Source: Serratia sp. Ag1 (GTDB lineage: Bacteria > Pseudomonadota > Gammaproteobacteria > Enterobacterales > Enterobacteriaceae). From it: a stretch of DNA of 64,000 nucleotides. The stretch spans positions 124,001 to 188,000 of the forward strand of contig NZ_JQEI01000003.1 of NCBI RefSeq assembly GCF_000743355.1, given 5' to 3'. Below the pieces are notes generated by a model that was not told the origin of the DNA, searched no databases, and was given only the letters and a program-made list of their open reading frames with translations. The position numbers were made by a program, and so were the translations under genes. Positions 54,210 through 63,302 of the stretch are shown here, one piece after another. Numbering within the stretch: position 1 is the first letter of the stretch; each line of letters starts with the position of its first letter.

Positions 54210-55070
54210 CTAAGACTGGCAGCGAGTTACAACAAAGCCAACCCGCTCTTTCCATGGTGATAATTCAACACCTTCATTCTGAATTTTTGCACAATTCAAA
54301 ACGGAATATTTTGGCCTTTTGGCTGGGGTTGGATACTGTTCAGTCGTGATAGCGTTGACTATAGGGGCCTGAGTCAACACTTCCAACTGCAATGCTGAGG
54401 AGAAGATTACCTCGGCGAATTCACTCCAGGCTACTTCACTATTGCCACAGAAATGATAGACACCACCGGGAGCTTTCTTTTGTAACAATACAAGCAGTGC
54501 GTTAGCGATATCGCCAGCATAAGTTGGGCAACCGCGCTGATCAGCTACAACACCTAAGCTATCGCGGTTCTCAGCCAAACGCAGCATGGTTTTGACGAAG
54601 TTATTGCCATATTCACTGAACACCCATGCGGTACGGATAATCAAAGCCGCGGGCTGAATCTCACTGACGGCCAGTTCACCATTCAATTTGGTTTTACCGT
54701 ACACCCCCAATGGGTTTGTGGTGGCCATCTCAACATAAGGCACGGTTGCCTCACCATCAAAAACATAGTCTGTAGAGATATGAACCAACCGGGCACCATA
54801 TTCATTAGCAGCAAGCGCCAAATTTTTGGGCCCTACTTCGTTAATCTGCATCGCAATGTCTTTCTCAGATTCAGCTTTATCAACCGCTGTATAAGCAGCC
54901 GCATTAACAATAAAATCTGGCTGGTATTCCGCGACCACCGACCTCACTTTCTCGAAGTCAGTAATATCCAGAGTGTCAGCATCAGTTGCCAGAACGCTCC
55001 ATCCGGCTGGCAAACGATCGCAAAAACAGCGCCCTAATTGCCCATTAGCACCGGTAAGTAATACCTTCAT
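54210..55070 (-). CDS. rfbD: dTDP-4-dehydrorhamnose reductase RmlD
   Basis: 286 residues. It reduces dTDP-4-keto-L-rhamnose to dTDP-L-rhamnose. MKVLLTGANGQLGRCFCDRLP is the NAD(P)-binding motif. NAAAYTAVDKAE, ISTDYVFDGEAT and the active-site YGKTKLNGE (YxxxK) are present. The start overlaps the rmlC stop by four bases. A weak hairpin follows the gene. The product is the donor for the adjacent rhamnosyltransferase-type enzymes. Confidence 0.96.
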   Translation of the reverse strand: MKVLLTGANGQLGRCFCDRLPAGWSVLATDADTLDITDFEKVRSVVAEYQPDFIVNAAAYTAVDKAESEKDIAMQINEVGPKNLALAANEYGARLVHISTDYVFDGEATVPYVEMATTNPLGVYGKTKLNGELAVSEIQPAALIIRTAWVFSEYGNNFVKTMLRLAENRDSLGVVADQRGCPTYAGDIANALLVLLQKKAPGGVYHFCGNSEVAWSEFAEVIFSSALQLEVLTQAPIVNAITTEQYPTPAKRPKYSVLNCAKIQNEGVELSPWKERVGFVVTRCQS

Positions 55071-55603
55071 TGCTCTAACTCCTTCAATAACTTACCGAGT
55101 TTATCTTTTTCTGATAATAAAGGATTGGTAACCGGCCACTCAACACCCACATCAGGATCGTTCCACAACAGACAACCTTCGTGCACCGGGTTGTAATAAT
55201 CAGTACATTTATACTCAAAATCTGCTGAATCAGAGAGCACTACAAAACCATGAGCTAAACCAGGAGGGATCCAGAACTGAGTTTTATTCTCTTCTGATAG
55301 CTCCAACCCTTCCCATAAACCGTAAGTAGGTGAATCAGGCCGAATATCAACCACCACATCAAACACTACCCCACGGACGACACGCACCAGTTTCCCCTGG
55401 GGATTAATCTTTTGGAAATGCAGACCACGCAGAACCCCACGCGCAGAGCGCGAATGGTTGTCTTGCACAAAATCCATATCGATATCTAACATTTCCTGGT
55501 AACGTTTTTTTTCAAAAGTTTCCAGAAAGAATCCGCGCGCATCCCCAAATACCTTTGGTTGAATAATCTTCACTCCAGCGATTTTGGTATCTGTGACCTG
55601 CAT
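55067..55603 (-). CDS. rfbC: dTDP-4-dehydrorhamnose 3,5-epimerase RmlC
   Basis: 178 residues, a cupin. KVFGDARGFFLETF, FVQDNHSRSARGVLRGLHFQ (catalytic His in RGLHFQ) and FWIPPGLAHGFVVLSD are diagnostic. I chose the ATG at 55603 (MQVTDTKIAG) with GGAGAAAT upstream; the frame extends five codons to a TTG. It precedes rmlD with a four-base overlap. A gap of 129 bases separates it from rmlB, where rmlA is found in some clusters. Confidence 0.95.
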   Translation of the reverse strand: MQVTDTKIAGVKIIQPKVFGDARGFFLETFEKKRYQEMLDIDMDFVQDNHSRSARGVLRGLHFQKINPQGKLVRVVRGVVFDVVVDIRPDSPTYGLWEGLELSEENKTQFWIPPGLAHGFVVLSDSADFEYKCTDYYNPVHEGCLLWNDPDVGVEWPVTNPLLSEKDKLGKLLKELEQ

Positions 55604-55732
55604 TCTATTTCTCCACAATCATTTTCGATGAGTATTGTGTTATGAGGTCTTAACAAGCTACTTGGCTGGTGCCTCTGATGGTGGGCTGTTCATAATTACC
55701 GCACCGGAAAACAATACGTCTTTTTATATAAG

Positions 55733-56797
55733 TTAATGAACCAAACCTAAACGTTCCCCAACATAGGAACCATCTTTTACGCTGCGCCACCAAGCTTCAT
55801 TAGCCAAATACCACTCAACGGTTTTTCTGATGCCACTTTCAAAAGTTTCTTGCGGCTTCCAGCCCAGTTCACGTTCGATCTTTGATGCATCGATCGCGTA
55901 ACGCATATCGTGGCCAGGGCGATCGGTGACAAAAGTGATTAAATCTTCATACTTGGTGAGGTTACCTGGCTTAGTTGGCACCAGTTCATCCAACAAACGA
56001 CAGATTGTTTGCACTACCTCTATGTTTTGCCGCTCGTTATGGCCACCTATGTTATAGGTTTCGCCCACAGCGCCCTCACAAACCACCTGATACAAAGCAC
56101 GAGCGTGATCTTCTACATAAAGCCAATCACGAACTTGTGCCCCATTACCATAGACCGGTAATGCTTTTCCTTCCAATGCATTGAGGATCGTCAGCGGTAT
56201 CAGCTTTTCAGGGAAATGGTAAGGGCCGTAATTATTTGAGCAGTTGGTCACAATAGTCGGTAAGCCATAGGTACGCAGCCAAGCTCTGACCAAGTGATCG
56301 CTAGAGGCTTTGGAAGCGGAATAAGGGCTGCTCGGCGCATAAGGCGTGGTTTCAGTAAACAGATCGTCAGTGCCATACAGATCGCCATACACTTCGTCGG
56401 TTGAAATATGGTGGAAACGAAATGCTTTTCTTGCGAGCTCACCTACCCCTTGCCAGTACTGGCGCGCGGCCTCTAACAAGGTATAGGTACCCACGATATT
56501 GGTTTCGATAAATGCCGCCGGGCCGTCAATTGAACGGTCTACATGACTTTCTGCCGCCAAATGCATCACAGCATCAGGTTTAAACTCAGCAAAAACGCGA
56601 TCCAATGCCGTACGATCACAAACATCTATCTGCTCAAACTGGTAACGATCATTGCTGGAGATCACTTTCAGCGATGCAAGATTACCCGCATAGGTCAGGC
56701 TATCCAGCACCAGAATCTGGTCCCTGGTATTATTGATAATATGCCTAGCAACGGCTGAACCAATGAAACCAGCGCCACCGGTAACGATAATCTTCAT
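55733..56797 (-). CDS. rfbB: dTDP-glucose 4,6-dehydratase RmlB
   Basis: 354 residues, an extended short-chain dehydrogenase. [10 protein letters not shown] (7-16) binds NAD. Thr133-Asp134-Glu135 and Tyr159-xxx-Lys163 (SPYSASKA) form the active site, and [15 protein letters not shown] is conserved. I chose the ATG at 56797 (MKIIVTGG); seven upstream codons are unsupported. It is first in the rmlB-C-D group. A 238-base spacer with no gene lies upstream, before galE. Confidence 0.96.
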   Translation of the reverse strand: MKIIVTGGAGFIGSAVARHIINNTRDQILVLDSLTYAGNLASLKVISSNDRYQFEQIDVCDRTALDRVFAEFKPDAVMHLAAESHVDRSIDGPAAFIETNIVGTYTLLEAARQYWQGVGELARKAFRFHHISTDEVYGDLYGTDDLFTETTPYAPSSPYSASKASSDHLVRAWLRTYGLPTIVTNCSNNYGPYHFPEKLIPLTILNALEGKALPVYGNGAQVRDWLYVEDHARALYQVVCEGAVGETYNIGGHNERQNIEVVQTICRLLDELVPTKPGNLTKYEDLITFVTDRPGHDMRYAIDASKIERELGWKPQETFESGIRKTVEWYLANEAWWRSVKDGSYVGERLGLVH

Positions 56798-57035
56798 ATA
56801 GCCCTCTATAAACAACAAGTGTGGTCAAACCTCAACCACACTCGTGCCTACGCTCTCAAACTCAACAAACAGCGTTCTTGTCTATTAAATAATCGTCGCA
56901 AAAATGAAAAGCTTCACAATCAATACGTTAAGAAAACTCTCAACTTAATGAAGCGACGCATTGTACAAGAATCTATTACTACCTGCTATCGGAATACACA
57001 CATTTATAGCTAAATGACGCTAGCAGGATCGCAGA

Positions 57036-58049
57036 TTAACGGTAGCCTTGCGGGTTGTTTTTCTGCCAGTTCCATGCATCACGCATCATGTCATCCAGGC
57101 CCCGCTTTGCCTGCCAGCCGAGTTTCTCTGCAGCTAAGAGCGGGTTAGACCAACACTCTGCGATATCGCCATCCCGACGCGGTACAATTTGATACGCTAC
57201 CTTGCACCCTGCCGCCTTTTCAAAAGCGTGCAACATATCCAGTACCGAATAGCCTTTACCTGTACCTAAATTGTAAACGGTAAATCCTTTCTGATCGTTG
57301 ATGTGTTCAATCGCTTTTAGGTGCCCTTCTGCCAGATCCATGACATGAATATAGTCACGTACGCCTGTTCCATCAGGCGTTGGGTAATCGTTACCAAAAA
57401 TTGATAGCTTCTCTAGCTTGCCAATAGCCACTTGCGAAATGTAAGGCAGTAAGTTGTTTGGAATACCGTTAGGATCCTCGCCAATCAGGCCAGATTCGTG
57501 TGCCCCCACCGGATTAAAGTAGCGCAACGCAGTGATAGAGAATTCAGGCTCCGCCTTTGCAAAATCCTGCAGAATCTGTTCAACCATCAGTTTAGAAGTA
57601 CCATAAGGGTTTGTTGTGCCCCCCACACGAGATGTTTCAACCAGCGGAACTTGCTCTGGTGTGCCATATACAGTGGCCGAAGAACTGAAGATAAACTGAT
57701 GCACGCCAGCACGGCGCATTTCATCCAGCAGAACCAAAGTGCCGGTAACATTGTTCTGGTAGTATTCTAAAGGCTTGCGGGTGGACTCCCCCACCGCCTT
57801 CAAACCCGCAAAGTGGATCACCGCAGAGATCTTATGGCCATCAAAAATGCGATTCAGGCATTCCGCATCCTGTACATCGCCCTGATAAAAGATCGCTGCT
57901 TTGCCTGCCAGTTGCTCTACACGCTGCAGTGATGCTTCAGACGCGTTAGACAGATTGTCTAACACTACTACGTCATCACCCCGTTCCAGCAGTGCCAGAA
58001 CCGTGTGGGAACCGATATAACCGGCACCGCCGGTGACTAAGATTGCCAT
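57036..58049 (-). CDS. galE: UDP-glucose 4-epimerase GalE
   Basis: 337 residues. It interconverts UDP-glucose and UDP-galactose (and possibly the N-acetyl forms). GGAGYIGSH (7-15) binds NAD. Ser124 and Tyr149/Lys153 (NPYGTSK) are catalytic, and the C-terminal [14 protein letters not shown] is typical. AAGGAG eight bases before the ATG at 58049 decides the start; the frame runs on to 58151 without support. Here galE belongs to the polysaccharide region rather than to a gal operon, so it may supply a sugar nucleotide to this locus. Confidence 0.94.
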   Translation of the reverse strand: MAILVTGGAGYIGSHTVLALLERGDDVVVLDNLSNASEASLQRVEQLAGKAAIFYQGDVQDAECLNRIFDGHKISAVIHFAGLKAVGESTRKPLEYYQNNVTGTLVLLDEMRRAGVHQFIFSSSATVYGTPEQVPLVETSRVGGTTNPYGTSKLMVEQILQDFAKAEPEFSITALRYFNPVGAHESGLIGEDPNGIPNNLLPYISQVAIGKLEKLSIFGNDYPTPDGTGVRDYIHVMDLAEGHLKAIEHINDQKGFTVYNLGTGKGYSVLDMLHAFEKAAGCKVAYQIVPRRDGDIAECWSNPLLAAEKLGWQAKRGLDDMMRDAWNWQKNNPQGYR

Positions 58050-58329
58050 ATGAACTCCTTGCGTGCGCCCTGATGCTAATAATGGGGATTTATTGAGGTG
58101 TTTACGATGATGTTTTTTAACATCCCAAAGTAAAGTTTGATTATTTTGCATTTTTTATACCATTGGCAAGTTTATTTTCTTCATCAATCTCTACAGTTTT
58201 TGTTCTATCGGAAAGCTATAACCATTTTTTCTTTACAACTAGTCATAAAATTTTCATTAGAATAATTCTTTTCGCCTAACACAGCCTTAGTATGAGACTT
58301 TAACCACCTAATTTTTGGCTGTATTCTAG

Positions 58330-58920
58330 GCTGAGCCTCTTGCTTTAAAAACAAGCCAACAGACCCCGACTTCAGCATAATCAAGTAATTTCTAGATGTT
58401 TTTCAGAGTAAGTAGCGATACGTTGATACTCTTTAAACTTAGCAAAGTAACTTCAACGAAGTTACGTTTTTTGTACAATCGATATCGAGTTTTCAGCGTT
58501 TATCCTGAAAAACTTTCCCATCCGACCTAATAAGGAATAATCGCCTTTATCTCTCTCATTTTTAGTCGGCTACGTAAGATCTGGTTTGAGCATCTATTAT
58601 CAACCAACACAACTTCAGACCGCGATTTAAACTGTTCACTTTAGCGGTTTTCAAAACCCAAATGTTACTGCCATCTAACGCAATAGTATCCCCGTTAACC
58701 AACATTTTCCCATCAAACATCTGAAGTAATTTATTGAAAATGCAGTTCACACCAATGAACTCCTGAGCACAGCACCAAAAAATTCTATTCATAACTTACC
58801 GGTGCTCAAAATAAGGCCAACCGACCTCAGAAACGCTTTGCTCAGGCAGCTGCGGGGATGAAATCAACGCCCAAGTGCCGTCGGGAAAATCGTAATGAGC
58901 CACGCAAAAGACTTTTTCTG
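58330..58920 (-). pseudogene. decayed IS5-family-like transposase
   Basis: On the minus strand, the segment just right of 58800 reads HYDFPDGTWALI, then GWPYFEHR, a stop (TAA near 58799), and VMNRIFWCCAQEF, in the order of IS5/IS427-type N-termini (YDLxDxxWxLI, then GRPxxDxRxVxNxIFW). After a presumed deletion comes KLCWLIIDAQT (like KLHLxVDAxT). Further on, YKKRNFVE and SYFAKFKEYQRIAT, in different frames, match the family C-terminus (RNxVERxFxxxKxxRRIAT). At least one nonsense codon and several frameshifts are needed. The only intact piece is a 76-codon ORF (58562-58792). Confidence 0.7.
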
Positions 58921-59394
58921 GTTGAAATATATGCTGAATTGTATAAAAATAACTACGAAACACAGCCTAAATAACGCTATTTTAACTTAAAGACTCTTTA
59001 TAAGTAAAAAACCTGACAATCCATGTAAAAACATCCATATATAATTAATTTTATATACTATGCTAAATTTATAAATCTCCACTAGCACTTGAAGGCTCAC
59101 AAAAATCATGTAGAAGTAAGATTAGACGAAGTTATTCTCAAAAAATATTTAAAGCCAAGACTATTAGCATTTATTAATCTTTAAAATATTAACTCTGCTC
59201 TAACGATATTAAACCTCTGTATCTCCGTCAGGGTCAGCATTGAGAGAATGTACTTTATTTTTTACACAATCATATAACAAGAGGTTTATTATAAAGCACC
59301 GGGTTATATATTTAGCTATTCCACCTTGACTATCCGATAATCGGTTTCTGCAATCTGCCAATAGTCATAGTTAATAAATAGGTTATTTGAAAAA
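58921..59394. other. AT-rich non-coding stretch
   Basis: 474 bases with no supported gene. It lies between the transposase remnant and the first of the AT-rich glycosyltransferase genes, downstream of the latter. AACACAGCCT at 58959-58968 repeats the sequence at 58278-58287 on the other side of the transposase remnant. Confidence 0.5.
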
Positions 59395-60219
59395 TTATCT
59401 AGCATATTTATATAACAACTTCATCAGTGATAGAGGCAGTAAATGCAAAAAAAACCTTAGTGAAATAAAAAATACATTTTTAAATGATACTTTCTTCAAT
59501 GTAAACATATAATATGCTCGGATTCTAAACTCACTGATTGCCTTATTAAAACCTTTCCTCCTTTTAATTGAACCTTCATTCAATCTAAAATCGAGGAGTA
59601 CCTCATCTAAATTTGAAAACTTAAAACCTTGTTTAACTAATAAAAACCACAAAGCCATATCCTCCGTTAGACAAGTATCTGTAGGATATCTAGCACCGTT
59701 GGAAAATACTTTACTTTTGAACATAACAGTAGGGTGAATAAATGGACACCTAGTAACACTAAAATCCACCAATTCATCATGCATAATAGGCAAGTGTTTC
59801 TCCTTAAGAGCATATGTTGCTCCAAACTCTCTACACGAAGTTCCTAATATATCAACATCCGGATTTTTAACCATATGACTTACTTGGCGCTCGATACGAT
59901 TTAAATAGGAAATGTCATCACTATCCATTCTTGCTATATAGTCATATCCCCTAGAGATAACACAATCAATCATAGCGTTTAACGCATGGGCTAATCCATT
60001 ATTTTTTTTAGAGCAAAGTAATGTAACACTTTCATTTTCCTTAGCTATGGAACGCAGTAAATTTGAGATATCAGGAGATACCGGGCCATCTTGGTAAATA
60101 TAAAGCGAACAAGGTTTTGTTTGATTCAAGATACTATCAACTGCAAGCTCTATATGTCTTAACTCATCTAAACGATAAACAGACATAATAACAGCAACCT
60201 TATAATCATTATTGGTCAT
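59395..60219 (-). CDS. GT2 glycosyltransferase (AmsE-like)
   Basis: 274 residues. A GT-A family 2 domain: VAVIMSVYRLDELRHIELAVDSILNQT at the start, IYQDGP, then DSDD (99-102) as the DxD metal motif, and LTEDMALWFLLVKQG with the later acidic residue. It resembles exopolysaccharide enzymes such as AmsE, whose acceptor and donor cannot be deduced here. I chose the ATG at 60219; the frame is open to 60288 but begins with TTG. Very AT-rich coding sequence, unlike the his or rml genes, points to horizontal acquisition. Confidence 0.78.
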   Translation of the reverse strand: MTNNDYKVAVIMSVYRLDELRHIELAVDSILNQTKPCSLYIYQDGPVSPDISNLLRSIAKENESVTLLCSKKNNGLAHALNAMIDCVISRGYDYIARMDSDDISYLNRIERQVSHMVKNPDVDILGTSCREFGATYALKEKHLPIMHDELVDFSVTRCPFIHPTVMFKSKVFSNGARYPTDTCLTEDMALWFLLVKQGFKFSNLDEVLLDFRLNEGSIKRRKGFNKAISEFRIRAYYMFTLKKVSFKNVFFISLRFFLHLLPLSLMKLLYKYAR

Positions 60220-60280
60220 AATAAATTCATATTTTCTAATAAAGTATTCAATTATAAAATTTGTATAAACCAACCACATT

Positions 60281-61162
60281 TCATACAAATGGCTTGATTT
60301 TTTTCAAAATAAAAGTAGGAAGTAAAACAACAAGAGACTTAAAGTTTGGGCGATGCAAAAAAGACATGATTGCATATTTCATTTTATCAGTTGTACTAAC
60401 ATGTGAGGCTGACAAAGCCACTCGAAAATAAACCATACTCCAGAATTTATTTTTTAATCTAAGCTGTAACAAGTCACTCTTGAATTTTTCAGCAATATAA
60501 TTAGCTGACTCTATATATTTTTTATATTTTGAGCTAACCTGGAAACCAGATGAGTGAATTGTATAAATAACATTCACCCCCCCATCGCTCATTACATTAC
60601 AACATCTAGCCATTCTTATCCATAATTCATAGTCTTGCATGGCATGTAATTTTTCATCAAACATTCCAGCACTTATAAAAATACTTTTTCTCACTGCAGC
60701 ACATGAGGTAGGACCAACACTATTACCATTCGCGAGTAAATCATGAAAAGATACAGGTTTATTTGAAGCACTTTTTATTCTTTTAACCTTCGTAAGATCA
60801 CTACTTAGTACAAACTGAACGCCTGTATAAACAAGGCCTACATCTTTATTTTTCTTAAAAACATCAAACTTTTCAGATATTGAATCTTTAGTATACGCAT
60901 CATCATCATCTAAAAAATAGATCAGACTACCAGATGCCGCTAGTACACCTTGATTTCTTGCTTTGTTTCCACCTAAGGAGACGTGATTATTTATTATTTT
61001 ATAATTATAAAATTCAGGTAGAACATCCTTTTCTATAATCCCCCCTCCATCGTTAACAATAACAATATCAAAAGGTAGCATAGAATTCTTTAAAACTGAC
61101 TCAACAGCTCGATTTAAGTACTGCTGACGGTTTTTAGTTGTGATAATTATACTTATTTTCAT
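60281..61162 (-). CDS. GT2 glycosyltransferase
   Basis: 293 residues. Family 2 signature: ISIIITTKNRQQYLNRAVESVL (residues 3-24), IVNDGGG (36-42), the metal motif FLDDDDA (84-90) and AMQDYELWIRM (174-184) with the likely catalytic Asp177 and Glu179. The gene ends near the start of the next glycosyltransferase and is 36 bases from the polymerase-like gene upstream, so the three are probably one transcript. Donor unknown. AT-rich. Confidence 0.8.
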   Translation of the reverse strand: MKISIIITTKNRQQYLNRAVESVLKNSMLPFDIVIVNDGGGIIEKDVLPEFYNYKIINNHVSLGGNKARNQGVLAASGSLIYFLDDDDAYTKDSISEKFDVFKKNKDVGLVYTGVQFVLSSDLTKVKRIKSASNKPVSFHDLLANGNSVGPTSCAAVRKSIFISAGMFDEKLHAMQDYELWIRMARCCNVMSDGGVNVIYTIHSSGFQVSSKYKKYIESANYIAEKFKSDLLQLRLKNKFWSMVYFRVALSASHVSTTDKMKYAIMSFLHRPNFKSLVVLLPTFILKKIKPFV

Positions 61163-61198
61163 TTAATACCTTCACATTAGGATGATTATTTAAAGAAT

Positions 61199-62443
61199 TC
61201 ATCTATATTTTTTTATGAAGAATTGGCAAAAAACTATGAAAAAAGCAAAAATAATTAACGCTTGGAGAAAAGACATATACTGTATAACCCAACCATGTAC
61301 GATAAGAATAAAACTAGAAATCCAAGATATTAGTATAAAAAAAGGAGATTTAATTAAGAACTTAGATATAACGACAGAAGTAATTATCATTAAAATCGAA
61401 ATAATATATACAAAAATTGCATTGCTTCCGAAAAAAACCATATAGCCATATAGACCTATATGTGATGCCCAGTTATCCATTCCATTTATCATGGTAGCCA
61501 AATAAACTTGCGGTGTTGGAATAGTAGCAATACTATAGCCAAGCATTTTATATATGCTGTCAAACAGCCAAAAGCCACTTAAAAAACTTGAGATCGACGG
61601 AGTATAATTGCTAGATATAGAACTAATATTTGTAAGTAGATATTCTGTATTTGCAACCACTTGGAATCTCTCCAATCCAACAAAAAACATATCTGCGTAT
61701 AGATCATACAGTGACTTTTCAGAGATGGCATTTTGCATCATAATCCCAACCTCCACATTATATGCAGAACTAGCAATAATTGAATATTTAAGAAATCTAA
61801 AAAAGGGATACAACAGAACACCAACAATAGATAGTGATATTAGTCGAGATAATGGGAAGACATGCTTCCTTCTGAAGTAAATATACATATACACGTATAT
61901 TAACGCAATAAACTGAACAGTTTGCCCAGTTGCCAAAATTAGCACAGTGTATGCAAGGATATTTATAATAAATAATTTATTATAACCCACGCAAACTCTA
62001 TAGTAAATATAGATTAAACAAAACCAAACCGGCTGAAATATTGATATAACATAAGATATCAATTTAATCATAATAGAATTTGCATTACGGTCCGCACCAA
62101 CACCGACAATCCCAATATCATAAACTATAGCTCCATAAATCCCCAAGAAAGACAACACTAGAGCAGTAATATCTAGAACACCTCGATACTCATAAGAAAC
62201 ACTTGGTATATTAACCCTATTAATTAATGAAAAAACAGCAAATTGATAAATAAATATGAAAAATATCACAAGTAATAATGAAAAAAACAAATTATCGGGA
62301 TTTGATATCACCGTTCCAGAAAAATCCCCTCCTAGATATCCATTTATAGAAAACAAAATAGCGCAAACAATATTTGCAGTAATATAAATAAATGAAAGAT
62401 GTTTTTTTACAACACCTACAATAGCTTTATCAAAACTAGTCAT
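61199..62443 (-). CDS. polytopic membrane protein, probable oligosaccharide-unit polymerase (Wzy-like)
   Basis: 414 residues, almost entirely hydrophobic with about 10-12 membrane segments. A larger extramembrane loop lies around residues 235-310 (EKSLYDLYADMFFVGLERFQ). Wzy polymerases have little conserved sequence, so the call rests on topology, size and position beside glycosyltransferases. A Wzx flippase is the main alternative, but the single large loop favours a polymerase. The ATG overlaps the stop of an upstream relic frame as TAATG. The cluster's flippase and other enzymes are not in the window. AT-rich. Confidence 0.65.
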   Translation of the reverse strand: MTSFDKAIVGVVKKHLSFIYITANIVCAILFSINGYLGGDFSGTVISNPDNLFFSLLLVIFFIFIYQFAVFSLINRVNIPSVSYEYRGVLDITALVLSFLGIYGAIVYDIGIVGVGADRNANSIMIKLISYVISIFQPVWFCLIYIYYRVCVGYNKLFIINILAYTVLILATGQTVQFIALIYVYMYIYFRRKHVFPLSRLISLSIVGVLLYPFFRFLKYSIIASSAYNVEVGIMMQNAISEKSLYDLYADMFFVGLERFQVVANTEYLLTNISSISSNYTPSISSFLSGFWLFDSIYKMLGYSIATIPTPQVYLATMINGMDNWASHIGLYGYMVFFGSNAIFVYIISILMIITSVVISKFLIKSPFFILISWISSFILIVHGWVIQYMSFLQALIIFAFFIVFCQFFIKKYR

Positions 62444-62670
62444 TAAATGATACTCATCATTAACGTGATATGCGATAAGTTTCTTAGTTGATTAACACGA
62501 AAAATTTGTAATGTGATGACTATCCAAAACCAGTTAAAATAGTAACTAGGTTTGTTGAATAAAATCATTTCCACCCCAAAAACTGTCTTTAGTACCAATA
62601 TATTTTTTATCTGACTATACTTTTTACTTGAGAATGAGTTCGCAATTTTTATAAAGCTCTTATTCAGTAA
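62443..62670 (-). pseudogene. C-terminal relic of an unidentified gene upstream of the polymerase-like gene
   Basis: An open frame of 75 codons ends at 62443 in TAATG, sharing a base with the next gene's ATG, as real coupled genes do. It reads for example IKIANSFSSKKYSQIKNILV and later FNWFWIVITLQIF. It is preceded by a stop at 62671-62673; the only ATG (62568) would give 41 residues. I cannot assign a family. It may be the tail of a decayed glycosyltransferase or acyltransferase gene. Confidence 0.35.
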
Positions 62671-63302
62671 TCAGCACATCTTGACAACATCACAGATACC
62701 ATCACAGTGAAACATCAGTATAACTATAAACTTGCTTCTTATTATCATCTCTTCTTAGTGATATCTTTTGCATCAGAGCCTTTCCGGCATCGGATATTCA
62801 TTCTATGCTCGACATAACTAAGTCCGATTGGTAATTTGAGACATTCACCGATAGCTCTGAACGCTTAAATAGAACTGAAATCCCTCTTGATAATCTACTA
62901 TTTTTAACAACTATTTAGGAACTACTCATCCTCCATCCAATATTTGCGATTTTTCATGCACAAATACAACTATACTATGATAATTTTAAGGGAGTATTCA
63001 TCAAGTTAAGAGAGAATCGATAAATGTTGTAGAACATTGAAAAACCTTAATAATTGAATCTATTTGAACAACTAATTCAGCAAATTGAAAAAATAATCGT
63101 ATTTTCTTCGATATACCGCGCAGCATTAAGTAATAGTAGGGGTAACGCAAGATATTACTGTCCTATTTTTAATAAATAGTTTAGTTATATAGCTACTATA
63201 TGCTATTCATATACTTTTCCCGAAAAATATAAAACTTAACATTATCAATTTTAAGAGATGTGACTCTGCCGATAGATAAAAATCTCATTTAGCAATAGAT
63301 AA
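62671..63302. other. AT-rich region without an intact gene
   Basis: About 630 bases between the relic frame and the GT4 gene. Short open segments occur in all minus-strand frames (one of 39 codons around 62750-62866), but none joins into a recognisable protein. Decay of a former gene is likely but not shown. Confidence 0.4.

Noticed and set aside
62750-62866. 39-codon minus-strand segment reading like a basic protein tail
   Set aside because: Bounded by stops on both sides, no family recognised, and AT-rich DNA gives such runs by chance.
53698-63302. JUMPstart/ops element expected upstream of an O-antigen operon
   Set aside because: I searched the intergenic parts for GGCGGTAGCGT and its complement and found no convincing copy. 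It may lie beyond the window.
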